A stretch of 64,000 nucleotides of DNA from Polaribacter sp. MED152 (GCF_000152945.2 NC_020830.1:2428501-2492500); one strand, 5' to 3'. Shown: positions 1 through 8,410, counted from the first letter of the stretch. Notes: generated by a model from the sequence alone, not told the origin. Program-made: numbers and translations.

Positions 1-570
1 AGCTGCAATAGGCACCCAATCTGCATTACCTTTATACATTTGAGCACGAGTTCTACCATGAATAGAAATTGCCTTACAACCAACATCTTGCAAACGTTCT
101 GCAACTTCTACAATTCGTATTGAGTCATGATCCCAACCCAATCTTGTTTTTACAGTAATAGGTAAATTTGTATGCTTAACCATGGCTTCTGTAAGTGAAA
201 CCATTAAATCGATATCTTTTAAAATACCTGCACCTGCACCTTTAGAAACCACCTTTTTTACTGGGCAACCAAAATTAATATCAATGATATCTGGATTCGA
301 TTTTTCTACAATTTCTATTGTTTTTAACATCGAATCTAAATTCGCACCAAAAATCTGAATTCCTACAGGTCTTTCTTTCTCGTAAATATCTAGTTTAATT
401 ACACTTTTAGCAGCATCTCTTATTAAACCTTCTGATGATATAAATTCGGTATACACTACATCTGCACCATTTTCTTTACACAAAGCTCTAAAAGGTGGGT
501 CAGACACGTCTTCCATTGGTGCAAGTAGCAATGGAAAGTCAGGAAGTTCTATTTGATCAATTTTTACCAA
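1..570 (-). CDS. dus: tRNA-dihydrouridine synthase (DusB-like), 5' part only
   Basis: Flavin-dependent enzyme reducing uridine to dihydrouridine in the D-loop of tRNA. The first 190 codons are visible and the C-terminus lies beyond the left edge. Seen on the minus strand: the N-terminal LLLAPMEDVSDPPFRALC signature, then INFGCPVKKV with the FMN-domain cysteine, TVKTRLGWD and ISIHGRTRAQMYKG, in the order expected for the Dus TIM barrel. The start is probably TTG at 570: an in-frame stop (577-579) lies two codons further upstream, and the next ATG falls inside the conserved APMED motif. That upstream stop is the stop codon of the DUF4345-type gene, so the two genes are in the same frame six bases apart and are probably translationally coupled. 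Which Dus subfamily it belongs to cannot be settled from this part. Confidence 0.9.
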   Translation of the reverse strand, partial: MVKIDQIELPDFPLLLAPMEDVSDPPFRALCKENGADVVYTEFISSEGLIRDAAKSVIKLDIYEKERPVGIQIFGANLDSMLKTIEIVEKSNPDIIDINFGCPVKKVVSKGAGAGILKDIDLMVSLTEAMVKHTNLPITVKTRLGWDHDSIRIVEVAERLQDVGCKAISIHGRTRAQMYKGNADWVPIAA

Positions 571-576
571 AACGAA

Positions 577-978
577 TTAATTTTTTGCAAAATTACTGTT
601 TTTATATGTTAAAACCCAAAGACCGTAAAAACCTAGAAATAGTTCTGCATACATACCAAATAAAAAGCCGAAGGTTGGTGAACCATCTAATACAAAACTT
701 AGCACTCTACCAAAACCTAAACCCAACATAAATATCATATTGGTTACTAAAGCAGTTTTTAAAAATTTTGGTTTTATGATGCCTAAAAGCCAAAGTAGGG
801 CAAATCCCAAATACAAACCCATAATAGCTTTAAATGCATTTTGCTCATCTAACGTTTCTGGGTAGATTTCAAATTCTGAACTAGGGTTGAAGCCATAAAC
901 AAACGCAACAGGAATTACAATACATACAGAAATAATAAGATGTATTTTTTGTATAAATTCCTGTTTTGTTTTTAGCAT
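577..978 (-). CDS. DUF4345-type small integral membrane protein
   Basis: A 133-aa protein with four hydrophobic stretches (roughly residues 12-30, 50-66, 76-92 and 104-122) and short loops. The middle part (GLYLGFALLWLLG, then MLGLGFGRVLSFVLDG) resembles the DUF4345 family of four-helix membrane proteins of unknown function. There is no signal peptide or catalytic motif. It lies directly upstream of dus, in the same frame and six bases away, so the two probably share a transcript; a functional link is not implied. Family assignment is from memory of the motif. Confidence 0.75.
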   Translation of the reverse strand: MLKTKQEFIQKIHLIISVCIVIPVAFVYGFNPSSEFEIYPETLDEQNAFKAIMGLYLGFALLWLLGIIKPKFLKTALVTNMIFMLGLGFGRVLSFVLDGSPTFGFLFGMYAELFLGFYGLWVLTYKNSNFAKN

Positions 979-1014
979 CTACTTACCTTTAAGCTTTTCT
1001 TTTGTAAAGATAGC

Positions 1015-4000
1015 TTATTTGATAATTAGTTTTTTAATTCCAAAATCTACTTGACTACTCACAATGCGAACAAATTTAACTCCTGAACTTAAATCTAAAT
1101 TAAAATCGAACTCATTCTTACCTTTTTGAATAGTAACCGCTGATGAAAACAAGGTTTTACCAGTAATGTCTGATATCATTAAATTGGCTTTTGTGTTGAC
1201 ATCACTAAATAAAATACTTTTAAAGTTTCCAACAGAAGGATTTGGGTATACATCAAATTCGTTAAATACTAAGTTGCTATCTGTTTCTATTGATGTATTT
1301 AAACTACCATTTTTAGAGGCAGCTTCACCAACTATAGTAATAGTAACAGTAGCAGAATCTGCAAAACCATTTCCATCTGTAATTGTGTAAGTAAACGTAT
1401 CTGTACCTACAAAATTAGCAGGAGTAGAATAATTAATTTGTCCATCAATAACACGAATATCACCTCCATTATCGCTAGCTGTAACCATTTTGCCATTGGT
1501 TAAAGTTAAAGGATGAGAAGAGTTTTTACCATTTGCACCATAATTGTCATTTGCAGTAACATCTATAAGTATATCTTCACTTTTTTCTGTTACTGTTATT
1601 TCATCATCAAGAGCATCTACAGTTCCTGTTTGAACCACTTCCTCTTCAACCGTTAAGAAAACAGTGGCAGTAGATTGTATCCCTTCATTATCTTCTATGG
1701 TATAGGTAAAAGAGTCTTCACCTTCAAAATCTCCTGTTGGTGCATATACCATTAAATGATTATCTCTAGAAATAGTAAAACCTTCAGTACTTAAAGCATC
1801 ATATTCAATGATAGTACCATCGTTTGTAATATCGTTCTCTAAAACATCTAAGGCTGTTGCTGAATTTATGTGAATTGTAAAAGTATCATTATTGGCCTTT
1901 GTTTCTAAAGGTTCTGAGGTTACTGTAATTCTTACATTTGCTTTAGAGGCAAATCCTTTTTTATCTGTAATTGTATATTCAAAAGTATCTATACCTGTAA
2001 AACCTGTTGGTGTACTATATTCAATATTGCCATTTAAAACTCGAATGGAACCACCATTAGTACTCTCTGTAGATAATTTACCATTGGTTAAGGTTAATGG
2101 ATGATTTTCATTAGGTCCGAAAGTTCCAAAACTATCATTGGCTAAAACATCAATACTAATATTGCTGCTATCAGCAAGTAGCGCTAAAGTATCATTTACG
2201 GCTGTTATTGGCCCACTTTCTATAATTTCTTCTTCTACAATAAGGGTAACTGTGGCAGTAGATTGCACTCCATTTGCATCTTCTATGGTATAGCTAAAAC
2301 TATCATTGCCTTCAAACCCGTTTATAGGTTCATAAACAAGTTCTGAATTCACCAAAGAAATGGTAAAACCTTGTTCACTGGAATTATCAAAATTTACAAT
2401 TGTAGCAGTTGTTGGAAAATCATTTTTAAGCACATCTAAACTTGTACTTTCGTCTATTTTTATGGTATAACTATCACCTTTAGCATCCGCAGGCAAATCT
2501 CCACCAACAGTTATGTTTACAGTGGCATAATCTGCAAAACCTTTGGCATCTGTAATGGTATAGGTAAATGAATCTGAGCCTACAAAATTTAAGGGAGTTG
2601 TGTAGATTACTGTACCATTAGCAACACTTATAGTTCCACCATTATTGCTGGCAGTAACTAATTTACCATTAGTTAATGTTAATGGGTGAGAGCTGTTCAT
2701 ACCATTTACACCATAATTGTCATTTGCTAAGACTTCTATCACATTATTTTCACTACCAATATTTACACTTACGGTATCGTCTATAGCTTCTAATGAACTT
2801 GAATTTACAGTTTTTGGTTCAACCGTTAATGAAACTATTGCACTAGATTGATTGCCATCTGCATCTTCTATGGTGTACGTAAACTCATCCATACCTATAA
2901 AACCATTAGTTGGGGTATATAAAATTGCTGAGTTCTCTATAGATAATGTGAAACCTTGGTTACTATTCGCATCTACAGATACTATACTTACATTTTCTGG
3001 TAAGTCGTTAACCAAAACATCTAAACTAGTTGCAGTATCTACATCTATCGAAAAATTGTCATTTGCAGCTTCTGCAGGATAATCGCCTCCAATAGTTATG
3101 GTAACTGTTGCAGTATCTGCGTAACCATTGGCATCTGTAATTGTGTACACAAACGTATCTATACCTGCAAAATTCGCTGGAGCAGTGTAATACACTTTTC
3201 CATTGTAAACACTAATAAGTGCACCATTATCACTGGCAGTTGCAGTTTTACCACCTGGAAGTGTTAAAGGATGTGTTGGGTTTTCGCCAAATTCACCATA
3301 AAAATCATTCGCTAAAACATCAATAGCAATATCAGAGCTACCAACATTTATGGTAATAGCATCATCTGCTGCTTCTAAAGGTCTTTCGTTTACTTTTACA
3401 GTAACTGTTGCTGTTGCTTGCACCCCTTCTGAATCTTCTAAAGTATAGGTAAAACTATCATTTCCAGAAAATCCGCTTGCAGGTGTAAAGGTTAGAACAT
3501 TATTACTTTCTGTTATTAAATTTCCGTTTACAGAGTTGTTATCAAAAGAAATTATAGCAGTGTTTTTTGTATCGTTTTCTAAAACATCTAAATCAATTGG
3601 CGTATTAAATTCGGTGATAAAGTTATCATTTGCAGCAAAGGTTTCTACCTCAATTGGTTCTATTTTTAAATAGTCTATAACCATGGTTTGAGTTCCACTC
3701 CAATTAAAATCATTAGCCCAAGGTAGTTGTCTAAAGCCAAAAATAACTTCAGATTTTCCTGTGGCAATATTTGTAGTAATGGTTTCTTGTAAAACATTGT
3801 CTATAAAGAAATCAATTCTATCTGCTCTCCAATCAATAGTATAGGTATGAAACTGATCGTCTATCAATGAAATTTTTTCATTATTATCATTAATAATAGC
3901 TTTCTTAGTACCTGTAAAAGGGCGTGCAGAATTTTCGTTTGCGTTTCTCCATGTGTTGAATCTAGCATCTGTCCAGCCATTATTTTCTGGTAAAGTTTCA

Positions 4001-4476
4001 TGAGAAGGAGTGGCACTATCATTAGCAACAACCTCTATATCTACTTCATTAAATTTAATACCTTCTTGATTGTAGGTAAATAAAAAACCTACTAAGCCAC
4101 CATCTACAACTGCACCTTTCATTCTCACTTCAAGACGATGATTTTCGGCAACTCCACCAAAAATTAAAGTTTGAAAAGGATGAATCCAATCTAAATCGTT
4201 AGTAATATCTGCATCTACTTGTATGTAGGCATTACCATCTCCAGGAATAAATTTATTCCAAGAATCTTGATTGGGATGAATTTCGTTGTAAAAAGACCAA
4301 TAGGCACCTGTAGGTGTATTTGCTGGATAACCAGGATTGTCAAAATCTTCAAAATAAGTTAAACTTTCAGGGTTAAATTGTGCTAAAGAGTTAACAGTCG
4401 TTAGAAGAATGCAGGTTATAAGTATATATTTTTTATATACGTATAACTTACAAGCATTGGGTAATGTTGTAGTCAT
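1015..4476 (-). CDS. T9SS-exported GH16-like protein with eight Ig-like (Big_9) repeats
   Basis: An 1153-aa secreted protein. Residues 1-32 hold a signal peptide after a short charged extension. Residues 33-278 look like a GH16 concanavalin-type glycosidase domain: E144-V-D-I-E148 fits the GH16 catalytic ExDxE signature, with E144 as nucleophile and E148 as acid/base by family analogy, and the WRADRIDFFIDN stretch is also typical. Residues 280-1050 are eight cadherin/Big_9-like repeats (VLAND ... DTFTYTITD ... ATVTITV) alternating strictly between a short type A (280, 470, 664, 861) and a long type B carrying HPLTLTNGK (368, 563, 758, 955). Residues 1070-1153 are a T9SS type A sorting domain (VYPNPSVGNF ... 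KKLIIK). It is probably a surface-anchored or released polysaccharide-binding or -degrading protein; the substrate (laminarin, agar, carrageenan or other) cannot be read. It sits alone, with no SusC/SusD neighbours. Confidence 0.85.
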   Translation of the reverse strand: MTTTLPNACKLYVYKKYILITCILLTTVNSLAQFNPESLTYFEDFDNPGYPANTPTGAYWSFYNEIHPNQDSWNKFIPGDGNAYIQVDADITNDLDWIHPFQTLIFGGVAENHRLEVRMKGAVVDGGLVGFLFTYNQEGIKFNEVDIEVVANDSATPSHETLPENNGWTDARFNTWRNANENSARPFTGTKKAIINDNNEKISLIDDQFHTYTIDWRADRIDFFIDNVLQETITTNIATGKSEVIFGFRQLPWANDFNWSGTQTMVIDYLKIEPIEVETFAANDNFITEFNTPIDLDVLENDTKNTAIISFDNNSVNGNLITESNNVLTFTPASGFSGNDSFTYTLEDSEGVQATATVTVKVNERPLEAADDAITINVGSSDIAIDVLANDFYGEFGENPTHPLTLPGGKTATASDNGALISVYNGKVYYTAPANFAGIDTFVYTITDANGYADTATVTITIGGDYPAEAANDNFSIDVDTATSLDVLVNDLPENVSIVSVDANSNQGFTLSIENSAILYTPTNGFIGMDEFTYTIEDADGNQSSAIVSLTVEPKTVNSSSLEAIDDTVSVNIGSENNVIEVLANDNYGVNGMNSSHPLTLTNGKLVTASNNGGTISVANGTVIYTTPLNFVGSDSFTYTITDAKGFADYATVNITVGGDLPADAKGDSYTIKIDESTSLDVLKNDFPTTATIVNFDNSSEQGFTISLVNSELVYEPINGFEGNDSFSYTIEDANGVQSTATVTLIVEEEIIESGPITAVNDTLALLADSSNISIDVLANDSFGTFGPNENHPLTLTNGKLSTESTNGGSIRVLNGNIEYSTPTGFTGIDTFEYTITDKKGFASKANVRITVTSEPLETKANNDTFTIHINSATALDVLENDITNDGTIIEYDALSTEGFTISRDNHLMVYAPTGDFEGEDSFTYTIEDNEGIQSTATVFLTVEEEVVQTGTVDALDDEITVTEKSEDILIDVTANDNYGANGKNSSHPLTLTNGKMVTASDNGGDIRVIDGQINYSTPANFVGTDTFTYTITDGNGFADSATVTITIVGEAASKNGSLNTSIETDSNLVFNEFDVYPNPSVGNFKSILFSDVNTKANLMISDITGKTLFSSAVTIQKGKNEFDFNLDLSSGVKFVRIVSSQVDFGIKKLIIK

Positions 4477-4560
4477 TAGGTTAGGGGTTAAAAAGTTGGA
4501 AAAGGGGTTAGTTTGTAGTTAAGGGGTTAGTAGGTTTTAAGGGGTTTAGTAATTTGTTTA
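4477..4560 (-). promoter_or_regulatory. C-tract repeat leader of the GH16-like gene
   Basis: Four copies of AGGGGTTA/T on the plus strand (4483-4490, 4503-4510, 4522-4529, 4540-4547), which read as AACCCCT in the leader of the GH16-like gene. Their start-to-start distances are 20, 19 and 18 bp, about two helical turns. They lie immediately 5' of the ATG at 4476. They could be stacked operator sites or a C-rich mRNA element; the function is unknown. Confidence 0.5.
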
Positions 4561-4600
4561 GCTGTATAAAAAACACATAAAGTGTTCATTTATTCGAAAT

Positions 4601-4608
4601 CAAAGCTA
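4601..4608 (-). promoter_or_regulatory. possible -7 element of the GH16-like gene
   Basis: The minus strand reads TAGCTTTG, a match to the Bacteroidota -7 consensus TAnnTTTG. No good TTTG -33 box is visible. If used, the leader would be about 120 nt and would contain all four C-tract repeats. Confidence 0.3.
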
Positions 4609-4737
4609 ATAATAAAAATTTAAGTAATCACTAAAAAATGATATTTTTTTAATGATTTAAATTTAATAAATAATTGACAGTCAAGTGGTGCACCAGTTTT
4701 AATTCTCCTTTTTTGGACTGAGAAATAGCTTTAGATC

Positions 4738-4868
4738 TTAGAAATTAACTTCCTTTTCAGCTTTTTAAACTCTTCTTGTGCTAAGTGCTTTAGTTGTGTT
4801 GCCTTTATCAAAAATAGATTATACACGCCTATTGCTCATTGTATTTGTAACAACACAATCAGCTTAGT
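4738..4868 (-). pseudogene. remnant of a second M28/PDZ peptidase C-terminus
   Basis: The minus strand aligns without gaps to the 3' end of the intact M28 peptidase gene at 5303-5431. The ancestral stop codon (4738-4740) corresponds exactly to the stop at 5303-5305, and the shared TTTATCAAAAA and ATTTGTAAC blocks sit at identical offsets. My hand count gives about 74% identity over the last 114 nt. Translated, it reads like the end of the PDZ domain (SIFDKGN, KAEKEVNF then stop) but with two in-frame stops. It is a decayed copy, probably left by an old duplication. The rest of the 4561-4895 gap shows no other gene. Confidence 0.7.
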
Positions 4869-4895
4869 AAATCATAAAATATATTTGAAACTGAT

Positions 4896-5279
4896 TTAAT
4901 CAATGCTTAGAATAACACATTGTTCTAAAAACAAATCACCCATCAAACTGTCATATTTAGCCACTTTACCTTTAATGGTAACTTTTTGATTTAGTTTTAT
5001 AGGTTTATCTAGTTTTTGATATTTACAAAAAGCCTGGCTATTTAGCGTAAAACTTGTTGCAGTTATAAAAGTAACTCTACCTTTTAAAGAAACAGTTTTA
5101 TTTGTCCAACTTAAGGGATCTTTATGAATTTCTGCATAAAATTCTTCTGTTGTGCCCGTAAATTGTATTGTTTGTGTATTTGTACTTGATGAATTTTTAA
5201 AATATGTATAACTACCAAAACCAATACATAATGTAGCTAATACAAAAATAATAATGATTTTATTTTTTCGTGCTTGCAT
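4896..5279 (-). CDS. membrane-anchored OB-fold protein (tRNA_anti-like)
   Basis: A 127-aa protein with an N-terminal transmembrane or signal-anchor segment (about residues 8-26) and a C-terminal domain of about 85 residues. The pattern SWTNKTVSLKGRVTFI ... FTLN ... KLNQKVTIKGKVAKYD suggests a small OB-fold of the tRNA_anti-like type, in which KG[RK]V strands are typical. It probably lies outside the inner membrane. It starts 23 bp after the M28 peptidase stop on the same strand, so the two are likely co-transcribed. Function is unknown; OB folds of this kind are not necessarily nucleic-acid binding. Confidence 0.6.
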   Translation of the reverse strand: MQARKNKIIIIFVLATLCIGFGSYTYFKNSSSTNTQTIQFTGTTEEFYAEIHKDPLSWTNKTVSLKGRVTFITATSFTLNSQAFCKYQKLDKPIKLNQKVTIKGKVAKYDSLMGDLFLEQCVILSID

Positions 5280-5302
5280 AACTTTACTAATTATATACCT
5301 GT

Positions 5303-6526
5303 TTAAAAATTAATTTCTTTCTCTACTTTTTCTTCTCCTCTTTTAACAACCACTTTTGTTTTGCTGCCTTTATCAAAAACAGAAAGTGCACGCATGTAGC
5401 TCATCATATTTGTAACAGTGCTATCACCTAATTGAATTACAATATCACCTTTTTGTAAACCTGCTTTTTGTGCTGGTTTATCTTCAGAAATACCATCAAT
5501 TCTCATACCTACACCATCAAATAAATAATCTGGAATTACACCTAAACCTACTTTAAAACGAGGAGTGCTATCACTTTCGTTTTTTGTTTTTCTAAATGCC
5601 AACTTTCCATTATCATCTAAATCAGAGATGATAGCATAGATGTAATCAGAAATTAAATACATACCCTCATAATTTAATTTTTCTGAGTCATCACCTGGTT
5701 TATGATAGTCTTCATGTTGCCCCGTAAAAAAATGTAATACAGGCATATCTGCCAAGTAAAAGCTTGTGTGATCACTTGGGCCAACACCAGATTCTTGCTG
5801 AACTAGTTTAAAATTATCATTATGAGATTTTAAAACTTGTTTAAAAATTGGCGAAGTTCCTGTGCCATAAACAGCTAACGTAGAATCTTTTTTCATTCGG
5901 CCAACCATATCCATATTTATCATATAAGATACTTTTTTGGTATCAATAGTTGGGTTTTTTACAAAGTAATTCGAACCTAAAAGGCCCATTTCTTCTCCAG
6001 AAAATGCCATGAATAAATAATTATTGTTGGTATTTTTGTCTTTAAGCTTGGCAGCCAAATTTAAAAGAATGGCAACACCAGAAGCATTATCATCTGCTCC
6101 ATTATGAATAGCTTTTATAGAATCTCTGTACAAAGAACCTTCACCTCCAAAACCTAAATGATCGTAATGTGCACCAATAATAATGGTATTTTCTGCTTGG
6201 TTGTCTAAATAACCTATTACATTATTTCCTGTAATAGTTCCATCACCATTTACATCGAACTTTACTTCATCATGAGGATTGGTTTTTGGTTTAAATGTAA
6301 AGGGTTGTAAATAGTTGGTAGTACCTTTTTCTAATAAACCCAACTCTGAAAATCTTTCTGAAATGTATTTAGCAGCTTTTTTCTCACCTTCAGTACCTGT
6401 TTGCCTGCCTTCTAAGGCATCAGAAGCTAAAAAAGCTACATCTTCTTTTATTCGGTTTTCTTGGTTAATTTCTGGTTTACAAGAAACTAAAATGCTCAAA
6501 AAGATTAGAATTATACTGTATTTCAT
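5303..6526 (-). CDS. M28-family zinc peptidase lipoprotein with C-terminal PDZ domain
   Basis: A 407-aa lipoprotein (lipobox ending at C16). Residues 25-310 form an M28 aminopeptidase domain with all metal ligands visible: H120 and D122 in AHYDHLG, D145/D146 in NGADDNASG, E178-E179 in SGEEMGLLG (general base and ligand), D206 in NMDMVGR and H253 in SDHTSF. Two zinc ions and aminopeptidase activity are expected from the family. Residues 325-405 form a PDZ domain (VGLGVIPDY ... AQKAGLQKGDIVIQLGD) that may bind substrate C-termini. It lies divergent from the PD40 lipoprotein gene, 43 bp away, and upstream of the OB-fold gene on the same strand. A decayed copy of its 3' end lies at 4738-4868. Confidence 0.93.
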   Translation of the reverse strand: MKYSIILIFLSILVSCKPEINQENRIKEDVAFLASDALEGRQTGTEGEKKAAKYISERFSELGLLEKGTTNYLQPFTFKPKTNPHDEVKFDVNGDGTITGNNVIGYLDNQAENTIIIGAHYDHLGFGGEGSLYRDSIKAIHNGADDNASGVAILLNLAAKLKDKNTNNNYLFMAFSGEEMGLLGSNYFVKNPTIDTKKVSYMINMDMVGRMKKDSTLAVYGTGTSPIFKQVLKSHNDNFKLVQQESGVGPSDHTSFYLADMPVLHFFTGQHEDYHKPGDDSEKLNYEGMYLISDYIYAIISDLDDNGKLAFRKTKNESDSTPRFKVGLGVIPDYLFDGVGMRIDGISEDKPAQKAGLQKGDIVIQLGDSTVTNMMSYMRALSVFDKGSKTKVVVKRGEEKVEKEINF

Positions 6527-6569
6527 GATGATAATATTATTTTTGTAAAGTTAATTAATAAAATAGAAA

Positions 6570-7667
6570 ATGAGAATTATTTCCTTTGTAGTATTAGCTT
6601 TATTGATGCTTTCTTGTAAAAACGAACAAAAACCAAAAGTAGTTTCAAATTCAGAAGTAGAGGTTGCTAAAGATTCTTTAATATATCCTGAAGAAAAATA
6701 CTTTAAGAGTTTAAGACAAGTAACCTTTGGTGGAGATAATGCAGAAGCTTATTGGAGTTTTGATGACAAGCAATTGGTTTTTCAATCAAATTACACAAAG
6801 TGGAATGTTGGTTGTGATCAAATGTTTTTAATGAATGCAGATGAGAATTTTAAGAACAGCATGCCACCAATGATTTCTACAGGAAAAGGACGTACAACCT
6901 GTGCTTATTTTTTACCTGATAACAAACATATTATTTACGCTTCTACACATTTGGTAGATGAAGAGTGCCCAGAAGTTCCTCTTCGTAAAAACGGAAAATA
7001 CATTTGGCCTGTTTATGATAGTTTCGACATTTTTGTGGCAGATTTAGAAGGTAATATTGTAAAACAACTTACTAATGAAGTGGGTTATGATGCAGAACCA
7101 ACTGTTTCTCCTAAAGGCGATAAAATTGTTTTTACATCAACAAGAAGTGGAGATTTAGAATTGTATACTATGAATATAGATGGCACTGATGTTAAGCAAA
7201 TAACAGATGAATTGGGTTATGATGGTGGTGCTTTCTTTTCACCTGATGGGACAAAAATTATCTTTAGATCTTCTAGACCAAAAACAGAAGAAGAAATTAA
7301 AGCCTATAAAGATTTATTGGCTGAAGGTTTAGTAGAGCCTACAGAAATGGAGCTTTATATTTGTAATGCTGATGGTTCTGATTTAAGACAATTAACAGAT
7401 CTTGGAAACGCAAATTGGAGTCCGTTTTTTCATCCTTCAGGAAAAAAGATTCTTTTTTCATCGAATTTTGAGGCAGAAAGAGGCTTCCCATTTAATTTAT
7501 ATTTAATAGATATAGATGGTAAAAATTTAGAAAGAGTAACACATGGCGAAACTTTTGATGCATTTCCTGTTTTTTCTAACGATGGTAAAAAACTAGCCTT
7601 TTCTTCAAATAGAAATAATGGAGGTGGTAGAGATACCAACTTATTTATTGCAGAATGGCAGGACTAA
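6570..7667 (+). CDS. TolB/PD40 beta-propeller lipoprotein
   Basis: A 365-aa lipoprotein (lipobox LLMLSC, C16). From about residue 40 it is a series of PD40/WD40-like propeller blades: repeated units of the type FSPDGTKIIFRSSR followed by ELYxxNxDGxxxxQLT are seen at about residues 170, 215, 275 and 320. This is the periplasmic TolB propeller fold. It lacks a separate N-terminal TolB domain, and no pal or tolA gene is adjacent, so it should not be called TolB of the Tol-Pal system. It diverges from the M28 peptidase gene (43-bp intergenic), suggesting shared regulation. Possible roles are peptide binding or an accessory function to the peptidase. Confidence 0.85.
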   Translation: MRIISFVVLALLMLSCKNEQKPKVVSNSEVEVAKDSLIYPEEKYFKSLRQVTFGGDNAEAYWSFDDKQLVFQSNYTKWNVGCDQMFLMNADENFKNSMPPMISTGKGRTTCAYFLPDNKHIIYASTHLVDEECPEVPLRKNGKYIWPVYDSFDIFVADLEGNIVKQLTNEVGYDAEPTVSPKGDKIVFTSTRSGDLELYTMNIDGTDVKQITDELGYDGGAFFSPDGTKIIFRSSRPKTEEEIKAYKDLLAEGLVEPTEMELYICNADGSDLRQLTDLGNANWSPFFHPSGKKILFSSNFEAERGFPFNLYLIDIDGKNLERVTHGETFDAFPVFSNDGKKLAFSSNRNNGGGRDTNLFIAEWQD

Positions 7668-7695
7668 AAGGATAGACATTCTGAAATCAATAAAA

Positions 7696-7735
7696 AGAGA
7701 GATCAATCTATTGCTTATAGAATGGCAAGACTAAA
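7696..7735 (+). pseudogene. short imperfect copy of the 3' end of the PD40 gene
   Basis: The stretch from AGAGAT at 7698 to ACTAAA at 7735 resembles the last 39 bases of the upstream PD40 gene (from 7629 to just past its stop). Both end in AGAATGGCARGACTAAA, with small indels in between. It has no open reading frame of its own and ends just before the EF-hand start codon. It may be a remnant of a duplicated PD40 gene end, but it is short enough to have arisen otherwise. Confidence 0.35.
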
Positions 7736-7737
7736 TT

Positions 7738-8016
7738 ATGGCTTGGACAAAAGATAAAATCTTAGTGAATATAGAAGCTTTAATGCGAAGTAAATTTACG
7801 AACCCTAAAGAGGCCTTCGATTTTTATGATGCAGATAAAGATGGTTTTTTAACTAAAAGTGATTTTAAAGTACTTTTAAAAGAGGCCAAAGTGAGTAGCT
7901 TAATTCGAGGTTTGGTTGCAGAATTTATGATGCAAAGCTTCGATCAGAATAAAGATGATTTAGTAAGTTGGGATGAATTTCAAGAAGCTATTAAAGAATC
8001 TGGAATGAAAGAATAA
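7738..8016 (+). CDS. EF-hand calcium-binding protein 1
   Basis: A 92-aa soluble protein with no signal peptide. It has two EF-hands. Loop 1 at residues 31-42 (D31, D33, D35, G36) ends with aspartate at position 12 instead of glutamate. Loop 2 at residues 69-80 (D69, N71, D73, E80) has D where glycine is usual at position 6. It is a calmodulin-like pair, probably cytosolic. Six bases separate it from its paralogue downstream. The role is unknown: calcium buffering or signalling is inferred only from the motif. Confidence 0.85.
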   Translation: MAWTKDKILVNIEALMRSKFTNPKEAFDFYDADKDGFLTKSDFKVLLKEAKVSSLIRGLVAEFMMQSFDQNKDDLVSWDEFQEAIKESGMKE

Positions 8017-8022
8017 TTTAAA

Positions 8023-8298
8023 ATGGGAGCAAAAGAAAATATTTTAAGAGATATACATACGTTAATTACCACTAAATTTGCGACTACTGAAGAAGCCTTT
8101 TTAAATTTTGATAAGGATAAAGATGGTGCTTTAAACAAAGATGAAATTAAAGATTTGCTAAAAGAAGCAGGTGTAAATGGTTTTATTCGAGGTATGGTTG
8201 CAGGAGAAATGCTCAAAGGTTATGATAAGTCTGGAGATGACACCATCAATAAACAAGAGTTTAACATAGCTATTTCAGAACTAAAAAGAGACTATTAA
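8023..8298 (+). CDS. EF-hand calcium-binding protein 2 (paralogue)
   Basis: A 91-aa paralogue of the preceding gene with the same layout: loop 1 at residues 30-41 (D30, D32, D34, G35, E41) is canonical and loop 2 at residues 68-79 (D68, S70, D72, E79) is near-canonical. Between the loops both proteins share the KDLLKEA ... IRGMVA helix pattern, which shows tandem duplication. No signal peptide. The start ATG at 8023 is six bases past the stop of paralogue 1, so the two are one transcriptional unit that ends in the terminator at 8320-8350. Confidence 0.85.
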   Translation: MGAKENILRDIHTLITTKFATTEEAFLNFDKDKDGALNKDEIKDLLKEAGVNGFIRGMVAGEMLKGYDKSGDDTINKQEFNIAISELKRDY

Positions 8299-8319
8299 TT
8301 TCAGCTCAAAATTAAAGTT

Positions 8320-8350
8320 AAAGTACAATGATTTTCGTTGTACTTTTTTT
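8320..8350 (+). terminator. terminator after the EF-hand genes
   Basis: Perfect stem AAAGTACAA (8320-8328) / TTGTACTTT (8338-8346) followed by a T-run. Confidence 0.8.
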
Positions 8351-8351
8351 G

Positions 8352-8382
8352 TTTGAGAAGGTGTGTAAATAGCATATCTTTG
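8352..8382 (+). promoter_or_regulatory. lepA promoter
   Basis: TTTG (8352-8355), 19 bp, TATCTTTG (8375-8382): a close match to the Bacteroidota sigma-ABfr consensus, 28 bp before the lepA start codon. Confidence 0.6.
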
Positions 8383-8410
8383 TAGATTGAAAGTAGTTAG
8401 ATAACGAAGT

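Noticed and set aside
4483..4547. G-quadruplex formed by the four GGGG runs
   Set aside because: The loops would be 14-16 bases, too long for a stable quadruplex; direct repeats for protein binding seem more likely.
6570..7667. Calling the PD40 lipoprotein TolB of the Tol-Pal system
   Set aside because: No pal/tolA neighbours, no TolB N-terminal domain, and a lipid anchor.
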